From assembly GCA_028023455.1 (NCBI GenBank), contig JAQFVV010006246.1, forward strand, positions 6,214,363-6,278,362: DNA of 64,000 bases, read 5' to 3'. Under the pieces are notes generated by a model that ran no database searches, was not told the DNA's origin, and saw only the letters and a list, made by a program, of their open reading frames with translations. The translations under genes and the position numbers were made by a program. Each line of letters begins with the position of its first letter. The first letter of the stretch is position 1. Shown here in pieces: positions 49,790 to 61,999 of the stretch. The stretch comes from Epiperipatus broadwayi. Taxonomy: Eukaryota > Onychophora > Udeonychophora > Euonychophora > Peripatidae.

Positions 49790-52700
49790 ATAGTGTTCAT
49801 GTATACATTAACCATGCTAATACAGCAGATATAAATACAATTAAGCAAACACATAAAATATAACATATAATAGATATGATATGCCATAAAAGTGAGTGAC
49901 ATGCTATTTTTTGCTTGTTATATTTACACTAAAACTTGAGATATGCTGTTTCAGTTAATTCACTTATAAAAATATCTCTAGGATTAAGATAAGTGGTGTC
50001 ATGTAATGACATATCATAAACTACAGTGAGAGAACAACATATTTAAACAACAACAAAAAAATCTTTTTTATATAATTTTCCAAAACTGATCAGGACAACT
50101 TAAAAATTGAATTAAATTAGTAATTTTTTAAAAATCATTAAATATGTGATTAAATACATTATTTTATTATTATTTTACTTTATATTTCTTTATTGATATT
50201 TTAATAAGATTATTGATTCACTTCTAAATTGGTCCAACATTTTCAAATCATCAATAAATGATTTTATGTCCAGTTCACATAGTTTCCCAGCTCCATATAT
50301 AAATTTTCTGCCCTAATTTAAGTTGAGTAACTAGACAGTAAAATGCAACAAAAGCCAGTAGTAATTCTTTTAACTCAATTTGTTCTACTATCTCAATATT
50401 TAGAGCTACATCATAAATTTTAATGACATTTTTTACATTAAGAGACAATTTTTTTTCATGTCTTTGTAAGTTTAAATGAATTTAAGGTTAAATTAATTAA
50501 TTTGAATCTGCTACTTCTTCAAATTCTGAAAATTTTATATTCATATTGAGTGAGATATTATTCCATCCAAACAATTAACAAATTCTTCAATAACTCTGAC
50601 TGGCTTAAACATTGCAAATGATTATGATAAATTTTTAAGATTAGTTCAGTGGGCAGCATTGTCAATTGATTAAATCTGTTTTGCTCAGCTTCTTATTTTG
50701 ATGTTTAAATATCCGATTTCCCAAGCATCTATACCATATATTTATTTATTTGATGCTTTTAAGCCCAAAAATAAGATTTTAATGTTTTCATTACCACTTT
50801 CATAATATTATTAAATATTAGTATTCCATCTTTAGAAGAACTTCTAGACAACGAAAGCCTATAACTAGATAAAGACATTTGTCAAACAGATTTGTAAAAG
50901 ATACAACTTTGGCTATTATGTAAAAACAACAGAGTCATCATCTATTGTATTAAAAAAAACCCTTTGTATATTAATATTGTCCATTTAAAAGCTGTAAATA
51001 TTTCATAATCTCTTGTATTTTTTAAACTGTTTAATTATAACAAATCCTTTCTACTGAAACTTGGACTAAAATAACTGATTTTGAAGCTTCTCATAAATAT
51101 GGGTATTCTAATTTAAAAAATAGCAATAAGACAATTAAATATTAGAAATGTAATTGTACAAACCCACAATCTCACTGGAGACATTTAGTACAGTAGAATG
51201 ACAATGTTCCATACTAACTTAAGTGACTGGAGATGAAGAGAAAATGAGCCTACGCAGAAGAAAAAATCACATCAGTCTGTGAAGTAATTTATTATATTTA
51301 TGCTTGCACTTTGTCATTTATAGTAAATGCTGACTCCTGTTTATTACTTCAATTTCAAATCAAATTATTATGAAGATTAATATAGCAATCTAATTTCCAA
51401 TTCAAAGTTTATTAAATAAATCTTGTTGAAACTCTCTTAGCAATGTATTTATTTAACATTTATTTCATGAAAGAGTAATTTGCATAAACTAGTTAATTCA
51501 ATTTTGATATTAATGAATATACTGATATAAGCATTAGACCCCAAACAAACAACATTTTATAATACCAAGAAACATTATAAAAAGAAACCCATTCAAAAAA
51601 AAAACACATTGCAAAATAGAATGTATTTTTTTTTGTTTTGAAAAAATGAAATAATGTTTTTAACTTTAAAAAAGCATTTATTTTCATGCATACATAATAA
51701 GAAAAAAAAATTCAATAAAATAGAAAATGTATTCTAAAATTTGCTTCAGAACAATAAAATTTTGTCAAATTCCAATTTTGGAAGACAGGCTATAATGGTA
51801 TGCCAAATAAAAATCATATAAATTTCATTAGCCATATTTATTTAAAATATAATCATATACTTACTTTGGTATATTATAGAATACATTATTCTATTACACA
51901 TTAGTACAAATATTAAGAGTAGGCTAAAAGTTTTTGATAGATTTTAAAAAGCTATTTTAATTAAACTATATTCAATAGAATTATGAGATTGTCATTTTAC
52001 TGTGGTCATTCAATGCTTACTTTCATCACACCCTTAACATACTTCAAAATGTAAAAAGTTAGATGAATGGAGCAAAGATGACAAATATTCAACACAATGT
52101 AGTTTCTACATTTCCACATTTTGATATGATGGTGACTAACTTTATTTCTATCCAAAGTGTGTCATAGAGAAATTAATATCTTTTTCTAAATGGCTAAACC
52201 TATCAAAAACTTGGAAAAAATTTGTGGCTTATCATTAGCTTGTAAAGTTGCACTATTTATGCTAAGAGATAGTATTGTGAAGAACTTTCAACTCTATTTG
52301 CAGTATTTTGAGGATTTTTTTAATTATAAATACTGTAACATGAATTTAATTTTTGTGTTTCTTTGTAATAAAAGCTTGGAATTTTGTAACATTTCTCATG
52401 TTACATTCAAAAAGCCTTATTACAATGATAGATTTAAAAAAATTTTGTACAGATATTTTTTTATATTTGAATAATAAACAATCACATTCTTTTAAAAAAA
52501 ATTGCCATTTATTGCTTCTAAATCAATCATATAGAATATTTACTAAACCATTTCATATTGTTTCATGTTATGAAAAAAAAATTGTAAATTTTTATCAATA
52601 GTTATACTTGTATTAAATTTATATTTTTCTATCATTGAAGAAGGCTATAATATGTAGTAAAATGTTAAGAGCAAATGATGATAAATATTCATATAAGATT

Positions 52701-54185
52701 GTTACAGAAATAATCAGTAAAAAAAAATCATATCATTTAAGTTCTATAAGACAATGTTAATTAGTATATAGAGTATTTTTAAAAATAGAATTCCACTTAA
52801 AACATCTACACAAATAACTTTTATCAGAAAAAAAAATCATTTCTGGAATATATGTAATTACTGTCTCAGCTGGCTATAATACTAATTAAATCTGGACTTT
52901 AAGTTTAACCCAATTATTAAGTATAGTACAGTACTTTTTCTTTCCTAATTTCACAGCTATGTAACCATATCTAAAATATAAAAAAATAGATACTAATAAA
53001 AATAATTTAAAGTGAATATAAGAGAAGGTAGTTTACACACCATATATGCAAGAAATAAAAATAAACAATAATATATACTTGTAATTGTAAATTCAAGTAC
53101 AAATACAGACATTGCAACTTCAAGAATAAATTTGGACATTTCTTACGGAATTAAGTTTCTGCATTTATTTTATTTATCAATATACTTTTTTGTTAACTAA
53201 TTAATGTTATGGTAAATAAATTATTTTATTGCAAAATATATTATTTTCTTGATTTTATTAGTATACCATTGTAACAGTAAATTCAAAAATAAATGTGAAC
53301 ATTTTGTTCTTTAGGATTAGTTAGTTATTCATTCATTTAATGGTAGTTCATACATTATATTAGTACCCATCTTTATCTCTATTTTCAATTTTAATTTTTC
53401 TACAGTCTTAATTTGTAATATTTTATAATGCAACCAAATTTTTTTTTTTTTCAGATCTTCATATTAATTGCTAAAATAATAGAAAAACAAAATACTAAAG
53501 AGTCTTAATATGCAAATATTGTATGAATATATATATATTTAATGAAATAAAATTAAAAATAAACAATTTACAAAGTGTTGAGTTTTACATCATAATTTGT
53601 TTATCAGTAAGGTCAAACGATTTTAGAGAGAATGATTTATCAAAGTCAAACATTTTGTTATTAAAATTCCCTCTATTAAAAATGGAACAATCCACTGCAA
53701 AAAAAAAAAAAAATTCGCTCAAGATTTACTTTATTTTCCAAGGTTACTGAATAACTGTGTACTTCTAAGGATTCAAACAAATATACAGTACTGAAGAGGA
53801 AGATCTTTTATATTATTAAAATTATTTTAAAATGCAAGCATAATGTCATTAAAACTGCAGAAAAAAAAAAAGAAGAAAGTAATTACACATAATTACAGAA
53901 ACTGTCGCAAACGACAAAATTACTTTTTTCAAATTCTTAATTTCAAACCTTAAAATTATTCCCAAATAATCATTGCAAAAAAACATTACATTCTTTTTTA
54001 ATTATTAACGATTTTAAAAGTTTAAATAATAAAATTGCAGGTTATAATTTTTTTTGTTAATTATTAAGAAGAATATTATTGCAATTCTATATAATCTTCA
54101 TCCCCAATTTATCAAATAAATTCAATAAAACAAAAAGAATAGGATTGTCCATTTTATAATAATTGGACAAGAAAGTTCTTGAAAC
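49790..54185. other. AT-rich stretch with a possible decayed coding tract
   Basis: No intact gene. Around 50230-51250 the minus strand gives several open but frame-shifted pieces (for example NVIKIYDVALNIEIVEQ and PTELILKIYHNHLQC), which might be an old transposase or pseudogene I cannot name. A splice-like unit on the minus strand near 48744-48790, just outside this stretch, was also not assignable. Confidence 0.35.
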
Positions 54186-54188
54186 TTA

Positions 54189-54580
54189 AACCAGCAAGCA
54201 TCACATGATCACATCTCCAATACTAGCACATAATTGTTTATAAACAAAGCAAAGCAAAACTCCATATAATAGTGCCACCTGTGCTAAACAGAGTAATCAA
54301 TGAAAGCCAGAAGGCTTGTGCATAAAATCCCTATCCAATGCCTACTCATCCAATATCCCCAGACTAGCTTTGGATCTGAGCTCCTCACTGACGAAGGCCA
54401 CAAGCCAGAAACTAGTCTGGGGATATTGGATGAGTAGGCATTGGATAGGGATTTTATGACAAGCCTTCTGGCTTTCATTGATTACTCTGTTTAGCACAGG
54501 TGGTACTACTATATGGAGTTTTGCTTTGCTTTGTTTATAAACAATTATGTGCTAGTATTGGAGATGTGATGCAGTGCTCT
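54189..54580. repeat. Large palindrome of the retrozyme-like repeat
   Basis: The left arm (54189-54380) is the reverse complement of the repeat found at 54411-54570. Arms of about 160-190 bp meet around 54380. Shared landmarks are CTTTGCTTTGTTTATAAAC, AGCACAGGTGG, CCTTCTGGCTTTCATTGATT and GGCATTGGATAGGGATTTT. In the left arm the ribozyme core is missing: read inward, CAGATCCAAAG is followed directly by CTAGTCTGGGG. The right arm keeps the core (54388-54417). Confidence 0.8.
54382..54422 (+). ncRNA. Hammerhead ribozyme motif 1, outer stem lost
   Basis: The core CTGACGA (54388-54394) and GAAA, the palindromic ACTAGT stem III and the cleavage-site C (54417) are intact, and the inner stem I strands TCCTCA and TGGGGA pair. 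The outer stem I strand (ATCCAA) is replaced by the palindrome junction, which would remove the loop contacts natural hammerheads use for fast cleavage. Confidence 0.55.
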
Positions 54581-54583
54581 CAG

Positions 54584-54645
54584 ATCCAAAGCTCCTCACT
54601 GACGAAGGCCACAAGCCAGAAACTAGTCTGGAGATATTGGATGAG
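54584..54645 (+). ncRNA. Hammerhead ribozyme motif 2
   Basis: Outer stem ATCCAA/TTGGAT and inner stem TCCTCA/TGGAGA flank the core CTGACGA (54599-54605) and GAAA (54619-54622). Stem III is the self-complementary ACTAGT and the predicted cleavage is after C54628. One inner-stem pair is broken by a G-to-A change relative to motif 3. Confidence 0.6.
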
Positions 54646-54678
54646 TAGGCATTGGATAGGGATTTGCAGTGCTCTCAG

Positions 54679-54740
54679 ATCCAAAGCTCCTCACTGACGA
54701 AGGCCACAAGCCAGAAACTAGTCTGGGGATATTGGATGAG
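54679..54740 (+). ncRNA. Hammerhead ribozyme motif 3, best preserved
   Basis: A type I hammerhead layout. Stem I has an outer helix (ATCCAA 54679-54684 with TTGGAT 54732-54737), an internal loop AGC/TA, and an inner helix (TCCTCA 54688-54693 with TGGGGA 54724-54729, one G-U pair). Then come CTGACGA (54694-54700), stem II GGC/GCC with loop CACAA, GAAA (54714-54717), the palindromic ACTAGT and cleavage-site C54723. The weak point is an A-A opposition next to the core in stem II, where hammerheads normally have a G-C pair. Very short palindromic stem III is typical of Penelope and retrozyme hammerheads, which may act as dimers. Confidence 0.65.
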
Positions 54741-55831
54741 TAGGCATTGGATAGGGATTTTATGCACAAGCCTTCTGGCTTTCATTGATTACTCTGTTTA
54801 GCACAGGTGGCACTACTATATGGAGTTTTACTTTGCTTTGTTCTTGAAACTTGTTGCTTAGCACTTAACATACCTGCAGGCAATAGAGGAAATAGTGAGA
54901 ACATTGGTAATACATTATATTTTTGATACTATGTAGCATAGGATATATATATATTTACAATTTAAACTCTTAAAAAACATGAAACTGTCATAAAATTGAT
55001 CTCACTTTTGATAGTTCAACTAAATCAAATATCACTTGAGTTTAAAGAGTGTCAAATTGTTGGTGCTCACTTAGATAATGTACAAACTGAAGGGTGCTCA
55101 TTGCATTTACTAAATGTACAAAAACTGAAATTGCTTGAAACAAAGTATTATAATACCAAGCAACATAAAACTACAATGGGATAAAAAAATCACATAAAAG
55201 TACAATACATATATGTTATTAGCTGCCACAAGTGGGACATTTCCGGTAAATTTACCATATAAGTACAGTTTTAAGTAAATGCTACAATATAAAAGTAATG
55301 GTGTTATGACCATAAGATCTGGTTATTTGGAAGCATGACAAATATTTAGATAAATTATTGTTTACACTTTTTTCAAACATGGAAAACCTTAGGACTGATT
55401 CTGATTATTTATAAAAAATGCAATGTAAAACATAGTGGTGGAAATATTTTGAAATGTGCAGTCATATCATAGTACTCTCTTGATCTAATTATCTGTCTGC
55501 AGCTAACTTAAATATTTTGAAAAATACATAATTATTCCATAAAGCAAACATTGTTTTGTTGATCCTACTTTATCTTTTAAGATAAGATGCTCAATATTTA
55601 AAAAAATAATAATATATAGTTTCTACTCAGGTCATAAAACATTCAAGCACTCAAGCAGAAGATTGATCATAATAGTTCTCTTTATGTAAGCAAACTGAAT
55701 TATTTGCCAAGAACCAATCTAGAAATACAGTTCTTGATTCTGATAGCCAATCCCTGTGCTAAAGCACTCATAGTAATTTATATAGTCCAATAGGCAAACA
55801 TATTTTGAGAAAAATAAAGATGACATTATAC

Positions 55832-55908
55832 CTCTCTTGATCTCCCCAATCTACTAAGGCAAACACTGAATTTGCATAGGCATTTAGTTGATATCCAAGA
55901 TTGACTCG
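55832..55908 (-). other. Coding-like patch, minus strand, unrecognised
   Basis: One minus-strand frame reads RVNLGYQLNAYANSVFAL, then VDWGDQER, in otherwise AT-rich sequence. A GTATAA donor-like site follows ER, but the upstream acceptor is unclear. Could be an exon of an unknown gene or part of an old transposon. Confidence 0.2.
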
Positions 55909-57908
55909 TAATAAAACTTAGTATTTTTCTTATGAGGAATGCACTAATATTCTTCTAAACAACATTCAATCAATATAAAATTCTTCTGACAAGAAATACA
56001 AACTTTTTTTTTGATACAATGGTCATCTTATATTGTAATAAATAAATCACATGAGTACCTTTGTCCTATCTTTGCAATTTTTGATATTGATTAATATAAG
56101 GGTCTTACTTACAATTAAGTTTTTAAAAATGATTTAAATAACATTAGAAAAAAATATATATCTGAAATAAAAAAAGATAAAACGTCAATAATCAAAAAAT
56201 ATCTATGTTCAAGAATATAATTGTCAATGCAAAATCTATTAATGAAAGAGCATTAAGAGAGTCATAACAAATAACTAAATTGAGCTAAAATTGTGAAAAG
56301 ATAATATTTTCTGGATTCAAAACAGTACTAATTAAGTGAGAAAATGTAAATGTTCAAATTTCCTCAACAAAACAACGCAGCACAACAATAAACTTGTAAG
56401 ACATATTTATTAAAAATCAATCTTATTTATTTAAATTCATTTTCAATCTAATTTATAATTAATATTCTTTAAGTTATGCTATTTATATGTTAGGATATGA
56501 TAATCAAAGTTTACTGATCTTATAAAAACACATAATAAAAAATAATCCAATGGCTCATATGACTTTCAAGGATCATAAACAACTGAGCAATTAAATTAAA
56601 TTATATAATGTAGTTTAAATACAAACATAAAATGAAATCCAATAATAGCAGCAAAAAATAATTTCTGATATTAAAACTGCATCATAAAATATTCTTTCAT
56701 AATAAAATTCTAAAAAAAAAGAAGAGAAGGGCTAGCAATAATGAAGCCAGCATTAGGGAAGTTTAATAAAGATACTAAACTATAATAATACCAGAAATGT
56801 ATCCAACTTATGGAAAGGCTATCATTTTTATAATAGTTTTTTTTAATTGGTTGCTTTAACAAATATCAATCATATATGGTATTACAGTGGAGTCATGAAC
56901 TATGCACTATCAAACTACATGACTTCAATTATATACTAACCAAAACTAAATGTAAATACAGTATTATAACATCTATTTTTTTCTCTCACTAAATATCACA
57001 TTTCAAACATGAATTTATGTACTGTTATTACATTTTCTTCATGATTTAAATACTAAACCTTTTCGGTTCTATACTGTAGTTAAAAGCACATGTACTGATT
57101 TTTTTCTGAGGACTTTTTCCTTTCCATATGCCTTTTATAAGATACCATATTTTTGTAATAGTTTTTTATAATTGGTTGCTTTAACAATTTGTTTTTTGCT
57201 ATGTGGAATTACTAGCTGGCAAATGTACTCGACCTATGGAAGAAATAAATTATTTCCTTTGCATAAAATGCTTCATAAAAAATTACAATTTATTAATGGC
57301 AGTACAAATAATTATTTTTTCCCTTGAAAAATTCACCTTATAACAAAAAAATATTTAACTTGAATATCATGTGACAGCGTTATGGACAAAAACTTGGGGA
57401 TTTTATATATAAGACATAAAATGATAATAAATATTAGATCACAGAACACAGTATTAGAAATATAAATGACTACATTTAAATACAAATCTTAAATAAATTA
57501 AAATGGACCTTTATTTAATTAAATTATGGTTAGATAAAAGCAGCAGAAATGTTTCAATTTAAGGTAAACTCACAAAGAGATGGGTTATATATAACTTTAA
57601 AGATTGATAATAATATAAATAATAATAGTAAGACATTTATCTGATTATTCAAATAAATAATCAAAGAATCAAAAGGCAATTAAATTAGGTAGCAAAGTAC
57701 AAGGGTCAAATAATAATTGTGTTTATAATCTTATATATAAAAAAGTAATGTTAACTATATGATATGATAATGTATAAAATATTTTAATTACATTATTTTT
57801 CTGTAAGTAATAAATCCACAGACATTAATTGTAGACATTTTAAAATTCATCCATAGTAATCAGTATGAAGATCTTTTATCACATCTTTTACTGAAGTGAT
57901 ATCCATTA

Positions 57909-58012
57909 TTATCTGATATAAATGACTTTATTGCTCTGTACAGGATCAATCACTATATCATATCTGTGTCTTGGAACATATCCAAGGCTTTTGTCAATTT
58001 TTGAAGTTTCAT
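57909..58012 (-). other. Coding-like patch, minus strand, possible terminal exon
   Basis: The minus-strand frame reads YETSKIDKSLGYVPRHRYDI, then VIDPVQSNKVIYIR and two stop codons. Composition and length look like real coding sequence. An acceptor-like TATTGTGATAG precedes it; five codons further upstream the frame is closed by a TGA. I do not recognise the protein. It may be the last exon of a minus-strand gene or a decayed copy. Confidence 0.3.
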
Positions 58013-59085
58013 ATCTATCACAATAGTATCAACTAAAGATAAGTTTAAATCATATATGAAGTAAAATAAAACAAATAACTATTGAAGGTTTAGCTGCTTA
58101 GGAAATCATATAACAATCAAATACAAAAGTTGCAGGTTGAGCATACAGATCTATTCAAAAGACCAAACACATTTTTTAATTTTACTCAGCAAAGAATTAA
58201 TTCAGCTTTTAACGTGTAGTCTGTCATTCTATTATTGTATTAAATTGCAAAGCCTATATGAATAAGTTGAAGTGCCAATAGAAAAGGGATCTTTATCAGT
58301 TGCAAAAAAATATTCTGTGGTCAATGGTAGCAATTCAGATTTAATATACAATAAAACTTGCTGTGGAAAATAATATCACTAGCATCTATGATTGATGTTT
58401 CAGGGATGTCCTGTATTTGCAAATATTATTTATGTATTTTATTACACATTGGATAGATATTAGCTTGATATTTAAAAGCTATATAAAGCATGACTATAAA
58501 TTATAATAGTCATAAGTTTGGAGTATATTACAATTTGATAAAGCGATTACTACTGCAGAATACTTACTTCTTTTGGTGTAAAAATAATTTTCTGGAACTA
58601 ATGAACAACATATGTGGTAATATATCACTGAAACTTGAATAAGCATGAATGATATGATCATACACTATACTACTGCCATTTTTGAACAAATAATAATATC
58701 ACATAAAAAAATTTTAAAAACAAATTTCTGCATGGCAAGGTACTTCACAGTGATACGTAACTTAGCAGAGAAGATGCTGTCACTCATACAGCATTTTGAT
58801 TCAATAAAATAGTCTTTGAGGTAAAGAATAGAAAGACTGAAGCTGTTCTATTAGTTTTATTCTTTTCAGTCTTCAATCAAAATTAGTTGGATAACTTAAT
58901 GTGAGATTATTAAATGAGAATCCATTAAAATTAAGTATGAGAAAGTTAAATTCCCATTCCCATTGCAAATCTGATAGCATCAGAGCTGTAAATTCATTAG
59001 AAATTTAGATGTATGCCTTAAAAGTAAACAACAGTAACAAAATGATGGTCTTCTCTTAGCATGTTAAAACCGTGAGAAGGTGTAT

Positions 59086-59152
59086 TTTCTATGCAAACAC
59101 ACAGAAATATGCCATTTACGGAACCCAATATTTCTGTGCTTTTGCATAGAAA
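59086..59152. repeat. Strong 25-bp-stem hairpin
   Basis: TTTCTATGCAAACACACAGA (continuing to 59110) pairs with 59128-59152 with two mismatches, around a 17-base loop. It lies just inside the left terminal repeat of the 59-kb element. Confidence 0.8.
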
Positions 59153-59534
59153 GTTACGACGTATAGAACAGTTCTATTCATATTAGCCATTGCAGGCTTG
59201 AGATGGCATTGCACACCAATATTTTGGCTCGCTGATGTGCTTCATGACACTATGCAAATGTGCACACTTAACAGATCACTACCAGATATCGTGAGGGTGT
59301 TTGGAATTCAAGTGGCCAGAACTGTTGTAATATGCCTTCATAATAGTGATTTTACACTCTAACTGACATAGTATTACATACTAATAATTGTAAGCCCATC
59401 TCCATGTTTCCCTACACCTTACGGAATGTGAAAACAATTGCAAAAGGGTTGGGCCAAGCACCATTTTACACAAGTCACGTGAAAATAGATGTTTGCATGA
59501 GAACAGCTACAAATCAAATGAAATAGCTGAGGTT

Positions 59535-59940
59535 GCACTTGTTTTGGAAATCATTAGCTTGGTTTGATCAGAGTACTGCAACTTTTGGTCAGATTAAGAA
59601 CAGATACGAGACAAATAAAATGTCTGAAATTGCACATTGTTTTGCAAATCATAATCTTGGTTTGACTCAAAATACTGCATCTTTTGGCCGATCTTTCGTA
59701 CCAGCAAAACCATCTGTCCCCCCCCCACATTCCAGCATGACATACTGACATATCTAATGTAATTTAAAAATGTAATTATTGTATTTTAGAAAATAATGTC
59801 TGTTCGTATATTGAGTACTGCATCTTTTGGCCAATCCTTCAAATCGGCAAAATCACCCCCCCACCCATGCACATTCCAGAACTACACACTGACTTGTGGA
59901 ATGTAATTTAAAATATTGTAATTCTTGTATTTTCAAAAAT
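59535..59940. repeat. Diverged internal tandem repeats of the 59-kb element
   Basis: A block TTTTGGAAATCATTAGCTTG...CTGCAACTTTTGGTC recurs as TTTTGCAAATCATAATCTTG...CTGCATCTTTTGGCC. A third partial block starts AGTACTGCATCTTTTGGCC near 59814. Each of the last two is followed by a C run, a CACATTCCAG segment and AATGTAATTTAAAA. The open frames on both strands here follow from the repeats. Confidence 0.65.
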
Positions 59941-60164
59941 AATATTTTTTACAAAATAATGTTTCGTAAATTGTTTAAAAATACTTTGCAAAATATCACA
60001 AGGCGCTAAAAGGTATAATGTAATTAAAAAAGTAATTATTCCATTTTAGAGATAATGTTAAAGTTGAAAATAAAAAAACAACAACCCGGTAACATTATAT
60101 TTGTGTTTGTTTACATAAAAAGTATACCCTCTCGCGATTTCAACATGCTAAGAGAAGACTACTA

Positions 60165-61605
60165 TCAAAACAATATATGTTAGCATCTACAATTATATTA
60201 TTATTGAGTTTCATTGGGAAAGCTTACAAAGTCTTACGCAATACAAGCTTCCAAACTCATATTAATGCTATTATGTTCTCTTATCTGCCCATTATAAAAT
60301 AGCTAAAAAAGATAGACTTTTTTTTTTGCTATTTATGCTTAAGATGAATGGAGATTATATGACATTCGATTTAATGTGAAGTTTAACATGATATCTTTTA
60401 TTTTTAGAATTCCTATATGGATCTATAAAAAGATTAATGACAATAAAAATTGGTTTGATATTAATGATACTTAAATCTATTTTATCAGTATTTAAGTCCA
60501 TTATTGGACTCAGATTGTTCAGAGAGAGAGAGAGAAAAAAAAGATTTAAATTACATTTAAAAACTTGGTGTTTACTTTCAAAGATTAGTAGAAAATTTGA
60601 TAATTATTCTTTACAAGTCTAAATTTCAAGAATTATTAAACCCTAATATTGCCAATTTGTATTATCCAGTGGTCATGTCACCGAAACTCTTAGGAATGCA
60701 TTGAGGATAGAAATGAGCCTTTTCTTGGCTTATTTAAAAACAAAATATTCCAATAAATCATCTGACAATAACTGTATTATTAGGAATTTTATTCTCTGCT
60801 CTTTATAATAATAACATGAAAGTGAAGCTTCATAAGAAATATAAAGTCAGAAATTTAATAAGCAATAAAAGAATTTAAGAATGATTGATAAATTAGCAAA
60901 AGAGCCAATAAAGGCCTGAATTTAAAAAAAAGGATCTACAGTACATTTAATCTAATGTTATAATATAAATATAATTGTAAAAAAAAAAAGACTCTATCAT
61001 GGCCCTTATTATAAGTAATAAAAAAATTAAAATATCTGATATTATAATAGAAATAAATATTAAAATTATTAATCTAAGATAAGCCAAACATAAGGGGATA
61101 AATTGTTTATTTTTTGTATAAATAAATTTTATTAATTATTTAATAACATTACAATGTTGATTAATAAAAATGTTATTTAAATATTAATAATTTTCTCATG
61201 AGATTTTTTTATTGATCAAGAAAAAATAAGATCTTACAAGCATCAGTTGAATCTTATGTTATAGATTTGGTAGGCAAATAAAAAAAAAAAATAATAGAGG
61301 TGATGAATCAGAAAAAAAAAACCCTATGTCAATACATAGAAGTATTTCGATTATAATTTACATATGATAATTTATTTCTAATTAATATGTTTGATGGAAA
61401 GGTGACCATTAATAAATGAGTGTAGGATATCAGAATTGGTCCATAGTTTGATCCACTTTATTCTAGATTTGAAACTTCATTAGGTGTCATCCAATGTAAA
61501 ACATCAAAAATTTATTAACAATTGTTGGAAGTAAATTCCCTCAGTATTCATTTGAAGATAACAACACTCAATCACTAAATCAACAAGAAATCGATGTTAA
61601 AGTTA
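60165..61605. other. AT-rich noncoding stretch
   Basis: No gene was recognised. A short GA run lies at 60522-60534. Confidence 0.5.
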
Positions 61606-61611
61606 CATCTT

Positions 61612-61990
61612 TAAAAATTTTACATTTTGTCTTACCAATGTGCATTGAAAAAGAGAACTCATGAGCATAAACTTTTATATAATAAGTTGCGTTATTCTAT
61701 GAATAGATTTAAATCTGTATTTGCTGAACATTCAGTATCTGTAATGGAGATTTTTGCTTTGATAATATTTTTTATTTTATATATGGAAACCGATTTGAAA
61801 AAACACCAATGAGGTATATTTTATACATATGACAAACAATGTATTAAATAGTCAAAATAATAATGTGCATATACATAAATTATGGAAAAGTTGGTTATTC
61901 ACATGGTAATGTTAGTGTTGTGCGAATTTAATGAGATTTTTTTGTTTACATTTTAGTTGATAAATGCCTTTAGTGGTAAGCTAGCTACAG
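61612..61990 (+). pseudogene. GIY-YIG retroelement relic, copy C
   Basis: The plus-strand translation at 61630-61740 reads SYQCALKKRTHEHKLLYNKL, then FKSVFAEHSVSV, clearly the same domain segment as copies A and B at 35 kb. The GIY-YIG core just upstream is degraded. The 3' noncoding part also resembles theirs in outline. It is truncated and lacks reverse transcriptase. Confidence 0.6.
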
Positions 61991-61999
61991 CTACTATTG

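Larger units (their letters stand above)
54571..54850 (+). repeat. Retrozyme-like tandem repeat
   Basis: Starting with GCAGTGCTCTCAGATCC at 54571, a 95-bp short unit (54571-54665) is followed by a longer unit from 54666 that runs to about 54845. Hammerhead cores recur at 54388, 54599 and 54694, spacings of 211 and 95 bp. The region after the ribozyme (TTTTATGCACAAGCC, TTCATTGATTACTCTG) is the same as in the 49-kb copy. No coding content. Confidence 0.75.
54860..59040. other. AT-rich stretch with two possible exon-like patches
   Basis: No assigned gene. A direct repeat of about 33 bp (TAATAGTTTTTT then ATTGGTTGCTTTAACAA) occurs at about 56831 and 57157. Coding-looking minus-strand patches at about 55830-55905 and 57910-58012 are listed separately. 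Confidence 0.4.
59049..60159. mobile_element. Nonautonomous inverted-repeat DNA transposon
   Basis: The left end GTCTTCTCTTAGCATGTT, then GTGAGAAGG, is matched in reverse complement at the right end (60127-60159, with a few mismatches), and similarity runs on for some 50-60 bp. The 1.1-kb interior has no transposase. It contains a strong hairpin near its left end and two or three copies of a block with TACTGCATCTTTTGGCC, CCCCCCC and CACATTCCAG. The superfamily is unclear and no target duplication is certain. Confidence 0.65.

Noticed and set aside
52190-52601. Two overlapping plus-strand frames of 94 and 82 residues
   Set aside because: Low-complexity Phe/Asn/Lys/Tyr-rich translations without a domain, typical of chance frames in AT-rich DNA.
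54284-54697. Open frames of about 65 residues on both strands
   Set aside because: They lie in the retrozyme-like repeat and share peptides only because the repeat recurs.
59533-59751. Open frames of 71 and 65 residues on opposite strands
   Set aside because: They are produced by internal repeats and a C run of the 59-kb element; no recognised domain.
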